64,000 nucleotides of DNA from Mycolicibacter icosiumassiliensis (GCF_900078685.2 NZ_LT546166.1:725111-789110); one strand, 5' to 3'; shown: positions 16,008-25,797, counted from the first letter of the stretch. Made by a program: numbers and translations. The notes: generated by a model from the letters alone, not told the origin.

Positions 16008-19000
16008 ATGATAGAGCGAAAGTTCTTGGAGTGGCCGGTTATCCGGCAATTGCGCACCGGCGACGTGTTCGGCCGCGGGCCGGCGGTCACCTCCGAACAC
16101 ACCCGCAGCATCGCGCCGCGAACCGCTACCGCCGACCGCGTGGTGAGCAGCGTCTGCCCCTATTGCGCGGTCGGCTGCGGCCAGCGCGTCTACGTCAAGG
16201 ACGAGAAGGTCGTACAGATCGAGGGCGATCCCCATTCGCCGATCTCGCGGGGGCGGCTGTGCCCGAAAGGGTCGGCCAGCGAACAGTTGGTCAACTCACC
16301 CGGCCGACAGATCAGCGTGCTCTACCGGGCGCCCCGTGCCACGCAGTGGCAGCCGATGGAGCTGGACACCGCCATCGACATGGTGGCCGAGAGGTTCATC
16401 GCCTCGCGGCGCAACGCCTGGCAGGACCACGACGCCGACGGCCGGCCGCTGCGGCGCACCCTGGGGATCGCTTCGCTGGGCGGCGCGACACTGGACAACG
16501 AAGAGAACTACGTCATCAAAAAACTCTTCACCGCCGCCGGCGTCATACAGATCGACAACCAAGCTCGTATTTGACACTCCGCCACGGTTCCCGGTCTGGG
16601 AGCCTCCTTCGGTCGCGGTGGAGCGACGCAAACCCTGCAAGACATGGCGAACGCCGACTGCATCGTCATCCAGGGCTCGAACATGGCCGAGTGCCACCCG
16701 GTGGGTTTCCAGTGGGTGGAGGAGGCCAAAGCGCGGGGCGCGGTGGTGATCCATGTCGACCCGCGGTTCACCCGCACGTCGGCGGTGTGCGACAAGCACA
16801 TTCCGATCCGGGCCGGCTCCGACGTGGTGTTGTTGGGTGCGCTGATCAACCATGTGCTCACCCACGACCTGTGGTTCGGTGAATACGTGCTGGCTTACAC
16901 CAATGCCGCGACGCTGGTCAGTGAGCACTTCCGCGACACCGAAGACCTGGGCGGGCTGTTCTCCGGCTTCGATCCGCAGACCAGGCAGTACGACCCATCA
17001 AGTTGGGTCTATCAGCGCGATGACTCCGGCGCGCCCGTCACCGACGAAACGCTGCAGCATCCGCGTACGGTCTTCCAGATCCTCAAGCGGCACTACGCGC
17101 GCTACACGCCGGAGATGGTCCGCGATGTCTGCGGTATCGACACGGCGATGTTCGACTACCTGGCGCGCGCGGTCACGGCCAACTCGGGACGCGAACGCAC
17201 CACGTGTTTCGCCTATGCGGTGGGCTGGACGCAGCACACCCTGGGCGCGCAGTACATCCGCACCGCGGCGATCCTGCAGCTGCTGCTGGGCAACGTGGGT
17301 CGGCCCGGCGGCGGGATCATGGCGCTGCGGGGGCACGCCAGCATTCAGGGCTCCACCGATATTCCGACGCTCTACGACATGCTGCCGGGCTATCTGCCGA
17401 TGCCCAAGGCCGGCCGCGACGACACCCTCGAGGCATACCTGGACCGCGTCGGTTCGAAGAGCCAGAAGGGTTTTTGGGCCAACGCCGACGCGTACCTGGT
17501 CAGCCTGCTCAAGGCGTGGTGGGGGGACGCCGCGACCGCCGACAACGACTGGGCTTATCACTACCTGCCCCGGCTGACCGGACCACACGGCACCTATCAG
17601 GCCGTGACGGGCATGCTGGCCGACGAAGTGGAGGGCTACTTCCTGCTCGGCCAGAACCCGGCCGTCGGTTCGGCCAACGGCCACCAACAACGGTTGGGCA
17701 TGTCGCACCTGAAGTGGCTGGTGGTGCGGGATCTGAACCTGATCGAGTCGGCCACCTGGTGGAAGGACGGCCCGGAGATCGCCTCCGGCGAGCTGTGCAC
17801 CGAAGAGAACGAGACCGAGGTGTTCTTCCTGCCGGCGGCCAGCCACGTCGAGAAGGCCGGGACGTTCACCCAGACCCAGCGTCTGCTGCAATGGCGCCAT
17901 CAGGCCGTCGCCCCGCCGGGGGACTGCATCAGTGAGCTGGAGTTCTTCATCAAGCTGGGCAACCGAATTCGCGCTCACCTGGCCGGGTCCACCGATCCGC
18001 GGGACCGGCCGCTGTTGGACCTGGTCTGGGACTACCCGGTCGATGAGCACGGTGACCCCGATCCGGAGTTCGTGCTGGCCGAGATCAATGGCCATCAGTT
18101 GGCCGGGCCCGATGCCGGCCGGTGCATCTCGGGTTTCGCCGAGCTGCGCGCCGATGGATCCACCGCCGGCGGCTGCTGGATCTACGCCGGCGTATACGGG
18201 GGCGGGATCAATCAGGCCGCCCGCCGGGTGCCGCACGGCGGTCCGGGCCCCAGCCAGTCCGAATGGGGCTGGGCTTGGCCGGCCGATCGGCGGATCCTCT
18301 ACAACCGGGCGTCGGCGGATCCGGACGGGGTGCCGTGGAGCGAACGCAAGCGCTACGTCTGGTGGGACGAGCAACTGCGCCGATGGGTGGGCAATGACGT
18401 GCCCGACTTCGTGATCGATCGCGCGCCGGGAGCTCGACCGGATCCGGCGTTGGGCGGTCCGGATGCGTTGGCCGGCGACGACCCGTTCGTCATGCAACCC
18501 GACGGCAAGGGTTGGTTGTTCGCACCCAAGGGCGTGGTGGATGGGCCGTTGCCCACCCACTACGAGCCGCAGGAGTCGCCGGTCGCCAATGCGGTCTATC
18601 GCCAACAGCGCAACCCCGCCCGAATCACCTTCCCCCGCAAAGACAATCTGTCGGCCCCCAGCGCCGGGGAGCCGGGCGCCGATGTCTATCCCTACGTGTT
18701 CACCACCTACCGGCTCACCGAGCATCACACCGCCGGCGGCATGAGCCGCTGGCTGCCGTATCTGGCCGAGCTGCAGCCGGAGATGTTCTGCGAGGTCTCT
18801 CCGGCGCTGGCCGCCGAGCGGGGTCTGGAGAACTTCGGCTGGGCCACCATCATTTCGCCGCGGGCGGCGATCGAGGCACGGGTGCTGGTGACCGACCGGA
18901 TGACGCCACTGTTCGTGGGCGGTCACACGGTGCACCAGATCGGGCTGCCGTATCACTGGGGGGTCGGCGGCGACGCGGTGGTCAGCGGAGACGCCGCCAA

Positions 19001-19190
19001 CGATCTGCTCGGGGTGACCCTGGATCCCAACGTGCAGATCCAGGAGTCCAAGGCCGGGTCGTGCGATATCCGGCCGGGCCGGCGGCCGCGGGGCGCGGCG
19101 CTGCTGCGCCTGGTCTCCGAATATCAAAGCCGTTCCGGCGCAACACCGGAGACCGGCAATGCCGCTATCGATGCAGAAGGGCGGGACTGA
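16008..19190 (+). CDS. fdh: Formate dehydrogenase catalytic (alpha) subunit, selenoprotein with in-frame UGA
   Basis: The gene is read through a TGA at 16572-16574 (residue 189) in the context NQARI-Sec-HSATVPGLG, which is the active-site position of Sec formate dehydrogenases. Frame and homology continue unbroken on both sides, giving 1060 residues. An N-terminal [4Fe-4S] site uses C50, C53, C57 and C85, followed by molybdopterin-binding domains. Formate is oxidised to CO2 at a Mo or W bis-pterin centre bound to the selenium. No twin-arginine signal is visible at the N-terminus, unlike E. coli FdnG, so the enzyme probably works in the cytoplasm. A SECIS-like hairpin follows the UGA. The stop overlaps the start of the iron-sulfur subunit gene (TGATG). 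Automatic callers would split it into two genes. Confidence 0.95.
16586..16604 (+). promoter_or_regulatory. Bacterial SECIS hairpin with GGUCU apical loop
   Basis: Eleven bases after the UGA codon, a seven-pair stem (GGTTCCC with GGGAGCC, one G-T wobble) closes a five-base loop GGTCT. The E. coli fdhF and fdnG SECIS elements have the same GGUCU loop, which SelB binds to deliver selenocysteinyl-tRNA. Lower stem pairing may extend towards the UGA. Confidence 0.9.
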
Positions 19191-20158
19191 TGGGCCAACT
19201 GTCCGGGCCGACCGACCCCGCCGCCGACGCCAGGTGGTCGCCACAGCACCCACGCAAGGGGTTCTTCACCGACACGTCGATCTGTATCGGTTGCAAGGCC
19301 TGCGAAGTGGCATGCAAGGAGTGGAACCACAACCCGCAGGACGGCCCGCTGGAGTTGCTCGGGTCCTCGTATGACAACACCGGTGCGCTGGGTGCCAGCA
19401 CATGGCGGCATGTGGCGTTCATCGAGCAGGGCCGTGACCGTATCGCGGAGGCCCGTGAATCCGGCCGGCAGTTGATCAGCCTGGGTCTGCCGAAAATGCC
19501 CGATGACCGCGACGACACGGCGGATGTCGCTGCGCCCGACACCGACCAGTTCCGCTGGCTGATGGCCTCGGACGTCTGCAAGCACTGCACGCACGCGGGA
19601 TGTCTGGACGTGTGCCCGACGGGCTCGTTGTTCCGCACCGAGTTCGGCACGGTGGTGGTGCAGGCCGACGTCTGCAACGGCTGCGGCAACTGTGTGCCGG
19701 CCTGCCCGTTCGGGGTGATCGAGCGTCGCACCGACGGAACCGCCGCGCCGAAGACCGCCCGCGGCCCAGAACCGGTGCCCAACACCGGGGTCGCCCAGAA
19801 GTGCACGCTCTGTTACGACCGGTTGGTCGACGGCCAGACCCCGGCGTGCGCGCAGACCTGCCCGACGCAGTCCATCCGGTTCGGTGATCACGACGACCTG
19901 GTCGAGCGGGCCCGGCAACGGGTGGCCCAGCTGCATGCCCAGGGCCGCACCGAGGCCCGGCTCTACGGCGCCAATGAACATGACGGTGTCGGCGGCACCG
20001 GCTCGGTCTTCCTGTTGCTCGATGAGCCGGAGGTCTATGGGCTGCCGCCCGACCCGCGGGTGGGCACCGCCGACCTGCCGACGATGTTCAAACGCTCGGC
20101 GTTGGCCGCGGCCGGCATGCTGGCCGCCGCGGCGGTCGCCTTCTTGGGGGGACGCTGA
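19190..20158 (+). CDS. Formate dehydrogenase iron-sulfur (beta) subunit
   Basis: The 322-residue protein has four ferredoxin-type cysteine clusters, seen as CIGCKACEVACKEWNH, CKHCTHAGCLDVCPTGS, CNGCGNCVPACPFGV and CTLCYD...CAQTCPTQS, enough for four [4Fe-4S] centres. A C-terminal hydrophobic helix (SALAAAGMLAAAAVAFLGG) could anchor it to the membrane, as in FdnH/FdoH. It carries electrons from the catalytic subunit to the membrane subunit. Start ATG overlaps the alpha subunit stop, and its stop overlaps the next ATG, so the three genes are translationally coupled. Confidence 0.93.
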   Translation: MGQLSGPTDPAADARWSPQHPRKGFFTDTSICIGCKACEVACKEWNHNPQDGPLELLGSSYDNTGALGASTWRHVAFIEQGRDRIAEARESGRQLISLGLPKMPDDRDDTADVAAPDTDQFRWLMASDVCKHCTHAGCLDVCPTGSLFRTEFGTVVVQADVCNGCGNCVPACPFGVIERRTDGTAAPKTARGPEPVPNTGVAQKCTLCYDRLVDGQTPACAQTCPTQSIRFGDHDDLVERARQRVAQLHAQGRTEARLYGANEHDGVGGTGSVFLLLDEPEVYGLPPDPRVGTADLPTMFKRSALAAAGMLAAAAVAFLGGR

Positions 20159-21213
20159 TGAGCATGGTGTCCGATGGCCCCCGCCGCGGCGGTGGTAAGC
20201 GCCGACGCCGCGGCGGGGGTGACGGCGGCCGTGAGATGCCGATGGTCCCCGACGTGCAGTTCAGCTCCTACTACGGGCGTCCGGTGGTCAAACCCGCACC
20301 CTGGTCACACGAGATCGCCGCGTACCTGTTCCTGGGTGGGTTGGCGGGCGGCTCCGGCCTGCTGGCCACCGGTGCCCAGCTGACCGGCCGAAAAGTGTTG
20401 CGGCGCAATTCCCGGCTGGCGGCGCTGGGGGCGATCGTATTGAGCGCAGCAGCGCTGATCAGCGACCTCGGCCGGCCGGAACGGTTCGTCAACATGTTGC
20501 GGACCATCAAACTGACCTCGCCGATGAGCCTGGGCTCGTGGATTCTGTCGGGGTTCGGTGCGGGCACCTCGGTGGTAGCGGCCGCCGAGCTGGATCGGTT
20601 GACCGGCCAGCGGCTACCGCTGGGCCCGCTGCGCGGGGTGCTGCACGCGGTGGAGGGGCCGGCCGGCTTGGAGGCTGCGGTGTTCGCGGCGCCGCTCGCC
20701 GTCTACACCGCGGTGTTGCTGGGCGATACCGCCACCCCGACCTGGCACGACGCGCACCGCGATTTGCCGTTTGTGTTCGTCAGCTCGGCGAGCCTGGCCT
20801 CGGGCGGCTTGGCCATGCTGACCACGCCGGTGTGTGAGGCCGGGCCGGCCCGGCGGTTCGCTGTGCTCGGGGTGCTCGGCGATGTCATCGCCACCCGGGC
20901 CATGGCGCACCGGATGGACCCGATCGCCGCCGAGCCTCTGCACCAGGGCCGGGCCGGGGCGATGCTGCGTTGGAGCGAACGGTTGGCGATCGCCGGAGGT
21001 ATCGGGACGCTGTTGGGCGGGCACCGGCGCGGTGTGGCGGCGTTGTCGGGGCTGGCGCTGCTGGGCGCCTCGGCGCTGACCCGATTCGGGGTGTTCGAAG
21101 CCGGCATCGCCTCGGCGAAGGACCCCCGCTACACCATCGAGCCGCAGAAGCGCCGGCTGGCGAAGCGGCAGGCGGCGGGAATCACCGGGGATTCGATCAC
21201 CACCGCGGATTAA
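20158..21213 (+). CDS. Formate dehydrogenase membrane subunit, NrfD/PsrC-like
   Basis: The 351-residue protein contains several hydrophobic segments, for example EIAAYLFLGGLAGGSGLLAT, LAALGAIVLSAAALISDLG and GSWILSGFGAGTSVVAAAEL. The pattern SDLGRPERFVNMLR followed by SPMSLGSW is typical of the NrfD family, which hands electrons to the quinone pool. The first 30 residues are very basic and glycine-rich, so the true start may be further in, for example at MPMVPDVQF. With the preceding two genes it forms a quinone-reducing formate dehydrogenase complex that uses an NrfD subunit rather than a cytochrome b556 subunit. The gene ends ten bases from the convergent selD gene. Confidence 0.85.
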   Translation: MSMVSDGPRRGGGKRRRRGGGDGGREMPMVPDVQFSSYYGRPVVKPAPWSHEIAAYLFLGGLAGGSGLLATGAQLTGRKVLRRNSRLAALGAIVLSAAALISDLGRPERFVNMLRTIKLTSPMSLGSWILSGFGAGTSVVAAAELDRLTGQRLPLGPLRGVLHAVEGPAGLEAAVFAAPLAVYTAVLLGDTATPTWHDAHRDLPFVFVSSASLASGGLAMLTTPVCEAGPARRFAVLGVLGDVIATRAMAHRMDPIAAEPLHQGRAGAMLRWSERLAIAGGIGTLLGGHRRGVAALSGLALLGASALTRFGVFEAGIASAKDPRYTIEPQKRRLAKRQAAGITGDSITTAD

Positions 21214-21223
21214 GAGTTCCACC

Positions 21224-22204
21224 TCATCGGACCTCAATTCCACTGCCCGCCAAGGTATGTCCGATCACCGGATGGCCGGGCAGCTCGCCGACCACCAGCA
21301 GGCCTCCGGAGGTTTGGGCGTCGGCCAGCAGCAGCAGGTCGTCTTCGCCGACTTCGGGCCCCAGGCGCAGGTGCGGACGCACCCAGTCCAAGTTGCGGCG
21401 CGTGCCGCCGGAGACGTAGCCATCACGCAAGGCTTCATGTGCGCCGGCGATCATCGGCACCGCGGACCGGTCGAGCACCGCACCCACCCCCGACGCGCGG
21501 CACATCTTGTGCAGGTGGCCGAGCAGCCCGAAACCGGTGACGTCGGTGGCCGCCCGCACCCCCAGCGACACGGCGGCGTCGGCGGCGTCGCGGTTGAGAC
21601 CGACCATGGTTGCGATCGCCTCGTCGAACACCTCGCCGGTGCGCTTGTGCCGGTTGTTGAGCAGCCCCACCCCCAGTGGCTTGGTCAAGGTCAACGGTAG
21701 GCCGGGCCGGGCGGCGTCGTTGCGCAGCAACTTAGTCGGGTCGGCCACCCCGGTGACCGCCATGCCGTACTTGGGCTCCGGATCGTCGATGGAATGGCCG
21801 CCGATCACCGGGCAGCCCGCCTGCTGCGCCACCGCCAGACCGCCGCGCAGCACCTCGGTCATCAACTCCAGCGGCAGCGTTTCCCGCGGCCAACCGACCA
21901 GGTTGATCGCGACCACCGGGCGCCCACCCATCGCATAGATGTCCGAGAGCGCGTTGGCGGCGGCGATCCGGCCCCAGTCGTAGGCGTCGTCGACGACGGG
22001 GGTGAAAAAGTCCGCGGTGGACAGCACAGCCAGGTCGTCGCGCACCAGCACGGCCGCAGCGTCGTCGCCGTCGTCGAGGCCGACCAGAACGTTCTTCCCG
22101 GACTGCCCGGTCAGGCCGCGTACCGCCTCTTCCAGCTCACCGGGGGGAATCTTGCACGCGCAGCCGCCGCCGTGGGCGTAGCCGGTCAATCGCACGTCGG
22201 TCAT
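21224..22204 (-). CDS. selD: Selenide, water dikinase (selenophosphate synthetase)
   Basis: SelD makes selenophosphate from selenide and ATP and supplies selenium for Sec-tRNA formation. The 326-residue protein starts MTDVRLTGYAHGGGCACKI, where the cysteine before K corresponds to the catalytic Cys/Sec site of the family and is cysteine here. Other landmarks are LGLDD-like VGLDDGDDAAAV, TADFFTPVVDD and TDVTGFGLLGH. The ATG overlaps the stop of the upstream reductase gene as ATGA. It points towards the formate dehydrogenase genes and away from selA/selB, which lie beyond two redox genes. Confidence 0.95.
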   Translation of the reverse strand: MTDVRLTGYAHGGGCACKIPPGELEEAVRGLTGQSGKNVLVGLDDGDDAAAVLVRDDLAVLSTADFFTPVVDDAYDWGRIAAANALSDIYAMGGRPVVAINLVGWPRETLPLELMTEVLRGGLAVAQQAGCPVIGGHSIDDPEPKYGMAVTGVADPTKLLRNDAARPGLPLTLTKPLGVGLLNNRHKRTGEVFDEAIATMVGLNRDAADAAVSLGVRAATDVTGFGLLGHLHKMCRASGVGAVLDRSAVPMIAGAHEALRDGYVSGGTRRNLDWVRPHLRLGPEVGEDDLLLLADAQTSGGLLVVGELPGHPVIGHTLAGSGIEVR

Positions 22205-23340
22205 GCGTCGATGACCAGGTGGTCGCCGGCCGCGCGGGAGATGCAGATCAGCATGTCCCCGTGGGCACGTTCGGTATCGGTCAGGGTCTGATCTCGGTGG
22301 TCGACCTCTCCGTCGAGCACCCGCACCCGGCAGGTGCCGCAGAAGCCCTGCTTGCAGGAGTAAGGAGTGGCGGGGTTGACCTGCAGAATCGCCGCCAACG
22401 CGGTCTGCTCGGCACCGACAGGGACGGTGGTGCCGCTTTTGGCGAGGGTGACGGTAAACGGTTTGCCGTCCAGAACCGGTGGGGCAGAGAACCGTTCGTA
22501 GTGCAGCTCCACGTCGGTGCGGCCGACCAGTCCCTCGCGGAGCACTTCGAGCATCGCCGGCGGGCCGCACGCGTACAGCGCTGTCGGCACTGGCGCGTCC
22601 CCGATCAGATCGGCGGCTGTCGGCAGCCCATGCGTGTCGTCGGTGCGGACGGCCACCTTGTCGCCGAACTGCTCCACTTCTGCGATGAACGGAATGCTGT
22701 CGACGGAGCGGCCGGTGTAGATCATCGACCAGTCCAGGCCCAGGCGCTCGGCGGCGCGCATCATCGGCAAGATCGGGGTGATCCCGATACCGCCGGCGAC
22801 GAACCGCAGATGCTGCGCCGACGAACCGTAGCCCGGAACCGCCATGGGCATGCCGTTGCGCGGCCCCTTGATCGTGACCGTGGCGCCGGGCTGCAACCTG
22901 TCGTGCACTTCGATCGACCCGCCACCACCGTCGGGAATGCGGCGGACCGCGATGCGGTAGCTGTCCGAGTCCGCGGGGTCCCCGCACAGCGAGTACTCCC
23001 GCATCCGCCCCGAGGGCAGCAGCAGGTCCAGATGTGCGCCGGGCGTCCAACGGGCCAGCGGCTTCTCATCGGTGGCGACCAAGGTCAGCGCCACCACGTC
23101 CTTGTCGTGCGCCACGATCTCGCGCGCGGCCACCCGCAGCTCCCGGGTGCGCTCCGGCTCGGCCAACTTCCGGCGCCGCATCAACATGCTGAACGTCGGG
23201 AACGCGATGGTGGCCAGCAGATTCGAGAACCGCAACAGCGGATCGTGACGCCACCGTCCGTACAGCTGCGGCGGCACGTCGGTGGGAATCTCGCCAAGTG
23301 GCCGGAATCGTGATCCGGCGGCGTCGTGTCCCGAGGTCAA
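22201..23340 (-). CDS. Ferredoxin reductase with C-terminal [2Fe-2S] domain, paired with a diiron protein
   Basis: The protein of about 379 residues has the FAD motif REYSLCGDP, the nucleotide motif GGIGITPILPMM and a plant-type [2Fe-2S] domain with CKQGFCGTC and a distal cysteine in MLICISRA. The first 60 residues are an extension with a hydrophobic stretch (FSNLLATIAFPTFSML) that could touch the membrane. I place the start at a TTG (23340) overlapping the upstream stop as TTGA. A later GTG is possible. It is coupled on both sides, to the predicted metal-dependent hydrolase and to selD. By analogy with other pairs it may supply electrons to the diiron protein. Confidence 0.8.
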   Translation of the reverse strand: MTSGHDAAGSRFRPLGEIPTDVPPQLYGRWRHDPLLRFSNLLATIAFPTFSMLMRRRKLAEPERTRELRVAAREIVAHDKDVVALTLVATDEKPLARWTPGAHLDLLLPSGRMREYSLCGDPADSDSYRIAVRRIPDGGGGSIEVHDRLQPGATVTIKGPRNGMPMAVPGYGSSAQHLRFVAGGIGITPILPMMRAAERLGLDWSMIYTGRSVDSIPFIAEVEQFGDKVAVRTDDTHGLPTAADLIGDAPVPTALYACGPPAMLEVLREGLVGRTDVELHYERFSAPPVLDGKPFTVTLAKSGTTVPVGAEQTALAAILQVNPATPYSCKQGFCGTCRVRVLDGEVDHRDQTLTDTERAHGDMLICISRAAGDHLVIDA

Positions 23341-24242
23341 CGCCGCGCCCTCCGCGCTGCCGGCGAGGTCGCCAGGTAGGCCACGGCCTGCGCGGTGGAG
23401 CCGATGGACGCCGGGTCGAACGAGGGTTTGAAGTAGACGACGGTGAATTTGAGCACCTGCCGCAGCTGGGGCAGGATGTTGCGCCGCGAGCCGCGCAGGT
23501 ACTGACGCCACAGCCAGAAATAGGAATGGCTGATGGTGGGATCGGTCCGGCAGGTGAATCCGATCGCCCGGTGAATCATCAGCACCAGATAGACCAGCGC
23601 GACCACCATGGCTCGGCATCGGTTCAGGTAGCCGGGGTGAAAATAGTTCGCCACATCGTGCGCGACGCAGCGGTGCTCGATCTCCTCGGCGCCGTGCCAG
23701 CGGCAGATGTCGGCCATCGTGGGGTCGACGTCGTAGTCGTCCCACGCGCAGTTCAGCACGAAGTCGCCCAGGATCGCGGTGTAGTGCTCGATCGCCGCGA
23801 TCAGCCACAGCCGCTGCACCATGTCGTTGTATCGGGTGCGGGCAAACCGTTGGCTGCGCGGCGCCAGCAGCCGCCGGAAGAAGTACTCGAACTGCCGCAG
23901 GATGGGCCCGGTGTCGACGCCGCGCGCCTCCAGGAACTCGGTCACCGCTTTGTCGTGCGACTCGGCGTGCATCGCCTCCTGGCCGATGAAGCCGCGCATG
24001 GCACGCGCCAGGTCCTCGTCTTTGACGTAGGGCAGCGCCTCGTTGAACACCTCACAGAACCACCGCTCGCCCTCGGGCAGGATCAGGTGCAGGATGCTCA
24101 CCACATCGGAGGCCACCGGCTCGCCTTTGATCCAGTGCAGCGGGGTCTGTGACCAGTCGAACTCGACGTTGCGGGCGTGGATCTCCACGCCGGCCGGCTC
24201 ATAGATATGCCCGCCCACCGCCGGCTTGGTTTGGCTCGTCAT
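23337..24242 (-). CDS. Predicted metal-dependent hydrolase family protein (diiron, PF10118-like)
   Basis: The 301-residue product looks like the 'metal-dependent hydrolase' family found widely in mycobacteria. Iron-binding signatures of a ferritin-like diiron fold are visible as QEAMHAESH and EEIEHRCVAHD, with an earlier glutamate near GERWFCEVFNE. Hydrophobic helices near VALVYLVLMIH suggest membrane contact. Despite the family name, a ferredoxin reductase encoded directly downstream argues for an oxygen-activating role, such as hydroxylation of a lipid or other hydrophobic substrate. I start at ATG 24242 (MTSQTKPAVGGH). An upstream start would add 11 residues. It is transcribed away from the Sec-tRNA gene. 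Confidence 0.7.
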   Translation of the reverse strand: MTSQTKPAVGGHIYEPAGVEIHARNVEFDWSQTPLHWIKGEPVASDVVSILHLILPEGERWFCEVFNEALPYVKDEDLARAMRGFIGQEAMHAESHDKAVTEFLEARGVDTGPILRQFEYFFRRLLAPRSQRFARTRYNDMVQRLWLIAAIEHYTAILGDFVLNCAWDDYDVDPTMADICRWHGAEEIEHRCVAHDVANYFHPGYLNRCRAMVVALVYLVLMIHRAIGFTCRTDPTISHSYFWLWRQYLRGSRRNILPQLRQVLKFTVVYFKPSFDPASIGSTAQAVAYLATSPAARRARR

Positions 24243-24359
24243 GATCGCGGCCTCCTTCGGGGCCATGCTACCCACGAGCTCGGCGCGTTTTTCTCCTCTG
24301 ACCGGTCGTTATCGCGCCAAAATCGGCCGAGGACCACGGCGGTGACTAGGTTGATCAGC

Positions 24360-24454
24360 GGAGGCGTCTGAGTCCTGGTGGGCTCCCCGGTCTTCAAAAC
24401 CGGTGAGGCCGAGTAGCTCGGCCTGGCGGGTTCGATTCCCGTCCGCCTCCGCCA
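24360..24454 (+). tRNA. selC: tRNA-Sec (anticodon UCA)
   Basis: This 95-base tRNA has an anticodon loop CTTCAAA with anticodon TCA closed by a CCGGT/ACCGG stem, a long variable arm (AGGCCGAG...CTCGGCCT), a T loop TTCGATT and an encoded 3' GCCA. The acceptor stem pairs GGAGGCG with CGCCTCC. The eighth position, which should extend it in bacterial tRNA-Sec, is T opposite C. The T stem can instead be drawn with six pairs, keeping a 13-pair stack. It ends 23 bases before selA on the same strand. Confidence 0.96.
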
Positions 24455-24477
24455 GCTGAGTATCTCCAGGAGGAGCT

Positions 24478-25785
24478 GTGACCGACGCCGATCCGCGCCG
24501 CGCCATTCCGCGCACCGATGCCCTGTTGATGCTGCCGCCGGTCCGCGCGGCCCGTGCACGACTTGGCGAGCATGTGGTCCGCGGCCTGGTGCGCGACGCG
24601 CAGGATCGAGCACGACGCGGCGATCTGGCACCAGAACAGGTTGAAAGCGCTGTCCTGGAAGGTCTTTCCGGGCAGACGGGGACGACGTTGCGGCCGGTGC
24701 TCAACGCCACCGGGGTGGTGGTGCACACCAACCTGGGTCGAGCGCCGCTATCGACCGCCGCGGTCGAGGCGCTGGTGGCGGCCAGCGGCTACGTCGACGT
24801 CGAGCTGGACCTGGTCACCGGTGCACGCTCGAAACGTGGGGTCGCGGCGCGGGCCGCCCTGCTGGCGGCCTGCCCGGCCGCCGAGGACGCGCTGGTAGTC
24901 AACAACGGTGCCGCGGCTCTGGTGCTGGCCACCACGGCGCTGGCCGCCGGCCGGGAGGTGGTGGTCAGCCGGGGTGAACTGATCGAGATCGGGGCCGGAT
25001 TCCGGCTACCGGACCTGATCGCCTCCACCGGGGCGAGGCTGCGGGAGGTCGGCACCACCAACCGCACCCACCTGCGCGATTACGCCGAGGCCATCGGACC
25101 CCAGACCGGCTGCATCCTCAAAGTTCATCCCAGCAATTTCGCCGTCCATGGCTTTACGGCGTCGGTGGATTTGGCGCAATTACGGCCGCTGGCAACCCAA
25201 CACGGCGTGGCCTTGGTGGCCGATCTGGGCAGCGGACTGCTGGCCCCAGATCCGCTGTTGCCCGACGAGCCGGATGCGGCGACCACGCTTGCCGCCGGCG
25301 CCGACATCGTGACCGCCAGCGGGGACAAGCTGCTCGGCGGGCCGCAGGCCGGAGTCGTGTTGGGCCGGGCCGGGGTCATCACCCGGCTCGCTCGACACCC
25401 GTTGGCCCGCGCGGTTCGCGCCGACAAACTCACGCTGGCCGCCCTCGAGGCCACCGTCTCCGGCGCCGCCGCACCGGTGACCCGGGCGCTGCACGCCGAC
25501 CCCGGCCGGTTGCATGCCCGCGCCGAGCAGCTGGCTGCCGCGGTCGGTGCCACCGTCGTCGACCACGATGGCCGCGTGGGAGGCGGCGGCGCTCCGGGAG
25601 TCCCGCTGCCGGGCTGGGCGGTCCGGCTGCCCGAGGCGGCGGCCGCCCCGCTGCGCACCGGCGATCCTGCGGTGCTGCCCCGAGTGCACGACGGCGCCTG
25701 CCTGATCGATCTGCGCTGTGTGCCGGAAGCCGACGACGGACGGCTGCTGGCCGCGGTGCGGGCCGCACTCGACCGGATCGAGTGA
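24478..25785 (+). CDS. selA: L-seryl-tRNA(Sec) selenium transferase
   Basis: SelA is a pyridoxal-phosphate enzyme that converts Ser-tRNA(Sec) to Sec-tRNA(Sec) using selenophosphate. The 435-residue protein has NATGVVVHTNLGRAPL near residue 76 and the PLP lysine K284 in TASGDKLLGGPQAG. The GTG start at 24478 is preceded by a strong AGGAGGAG ribosome-binding site. It follows the tRNA-Sec gene and is separated from selB by 12 bases, forming a selC-selA-selB unit. Confidence 0.96.
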   Translation: MTDADPRRAIPRTDALLMLPPVRAARARLGEHVVRGLVRDAQDRARRGDLAPEQVESAVLEGLSGQTGTTLRPVLNATGVVVHTNLGRAPLSTAAVEALVAASGYVDVELDLVTGARSKRGVAARAALLAACPAAEDALVVNNGAAALVLATTALAAGREVVVSRGELIEIGAGFRLPDLIASTGARLREVGTTNRTHLRDYAEAIGPQTGCILKVHPSNFAVHGFTASVDLAQLRPLATQHGVALVADLGSGLLAPDPLLPDEPDAATTLAAGADIVTASGDKLLGGPQAGVVLGRAGVITRLARHPLARAVRADKLTLAALEATVSGAAAPVTRALHADPGRLHARAEQLAAAVGATVVDHDGRVGGGGAPGVPLPGWAVRLPEAAAAPLRTGDPAVLPRVHDGACLIDLRCVPEADDGRLLAAVRAALDRIE

Positions 25786-25797
25786 GGACGTTCGGCC

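Noticed and set aside
16008..16574. Truncated formate dehydrogenase pseudogene ending at TGA
   Set aside because: Homology continues in the same frame past the TGA, the codon sits at the active-site Sec position, and a SECIS hairpin plus all sel genes are present.
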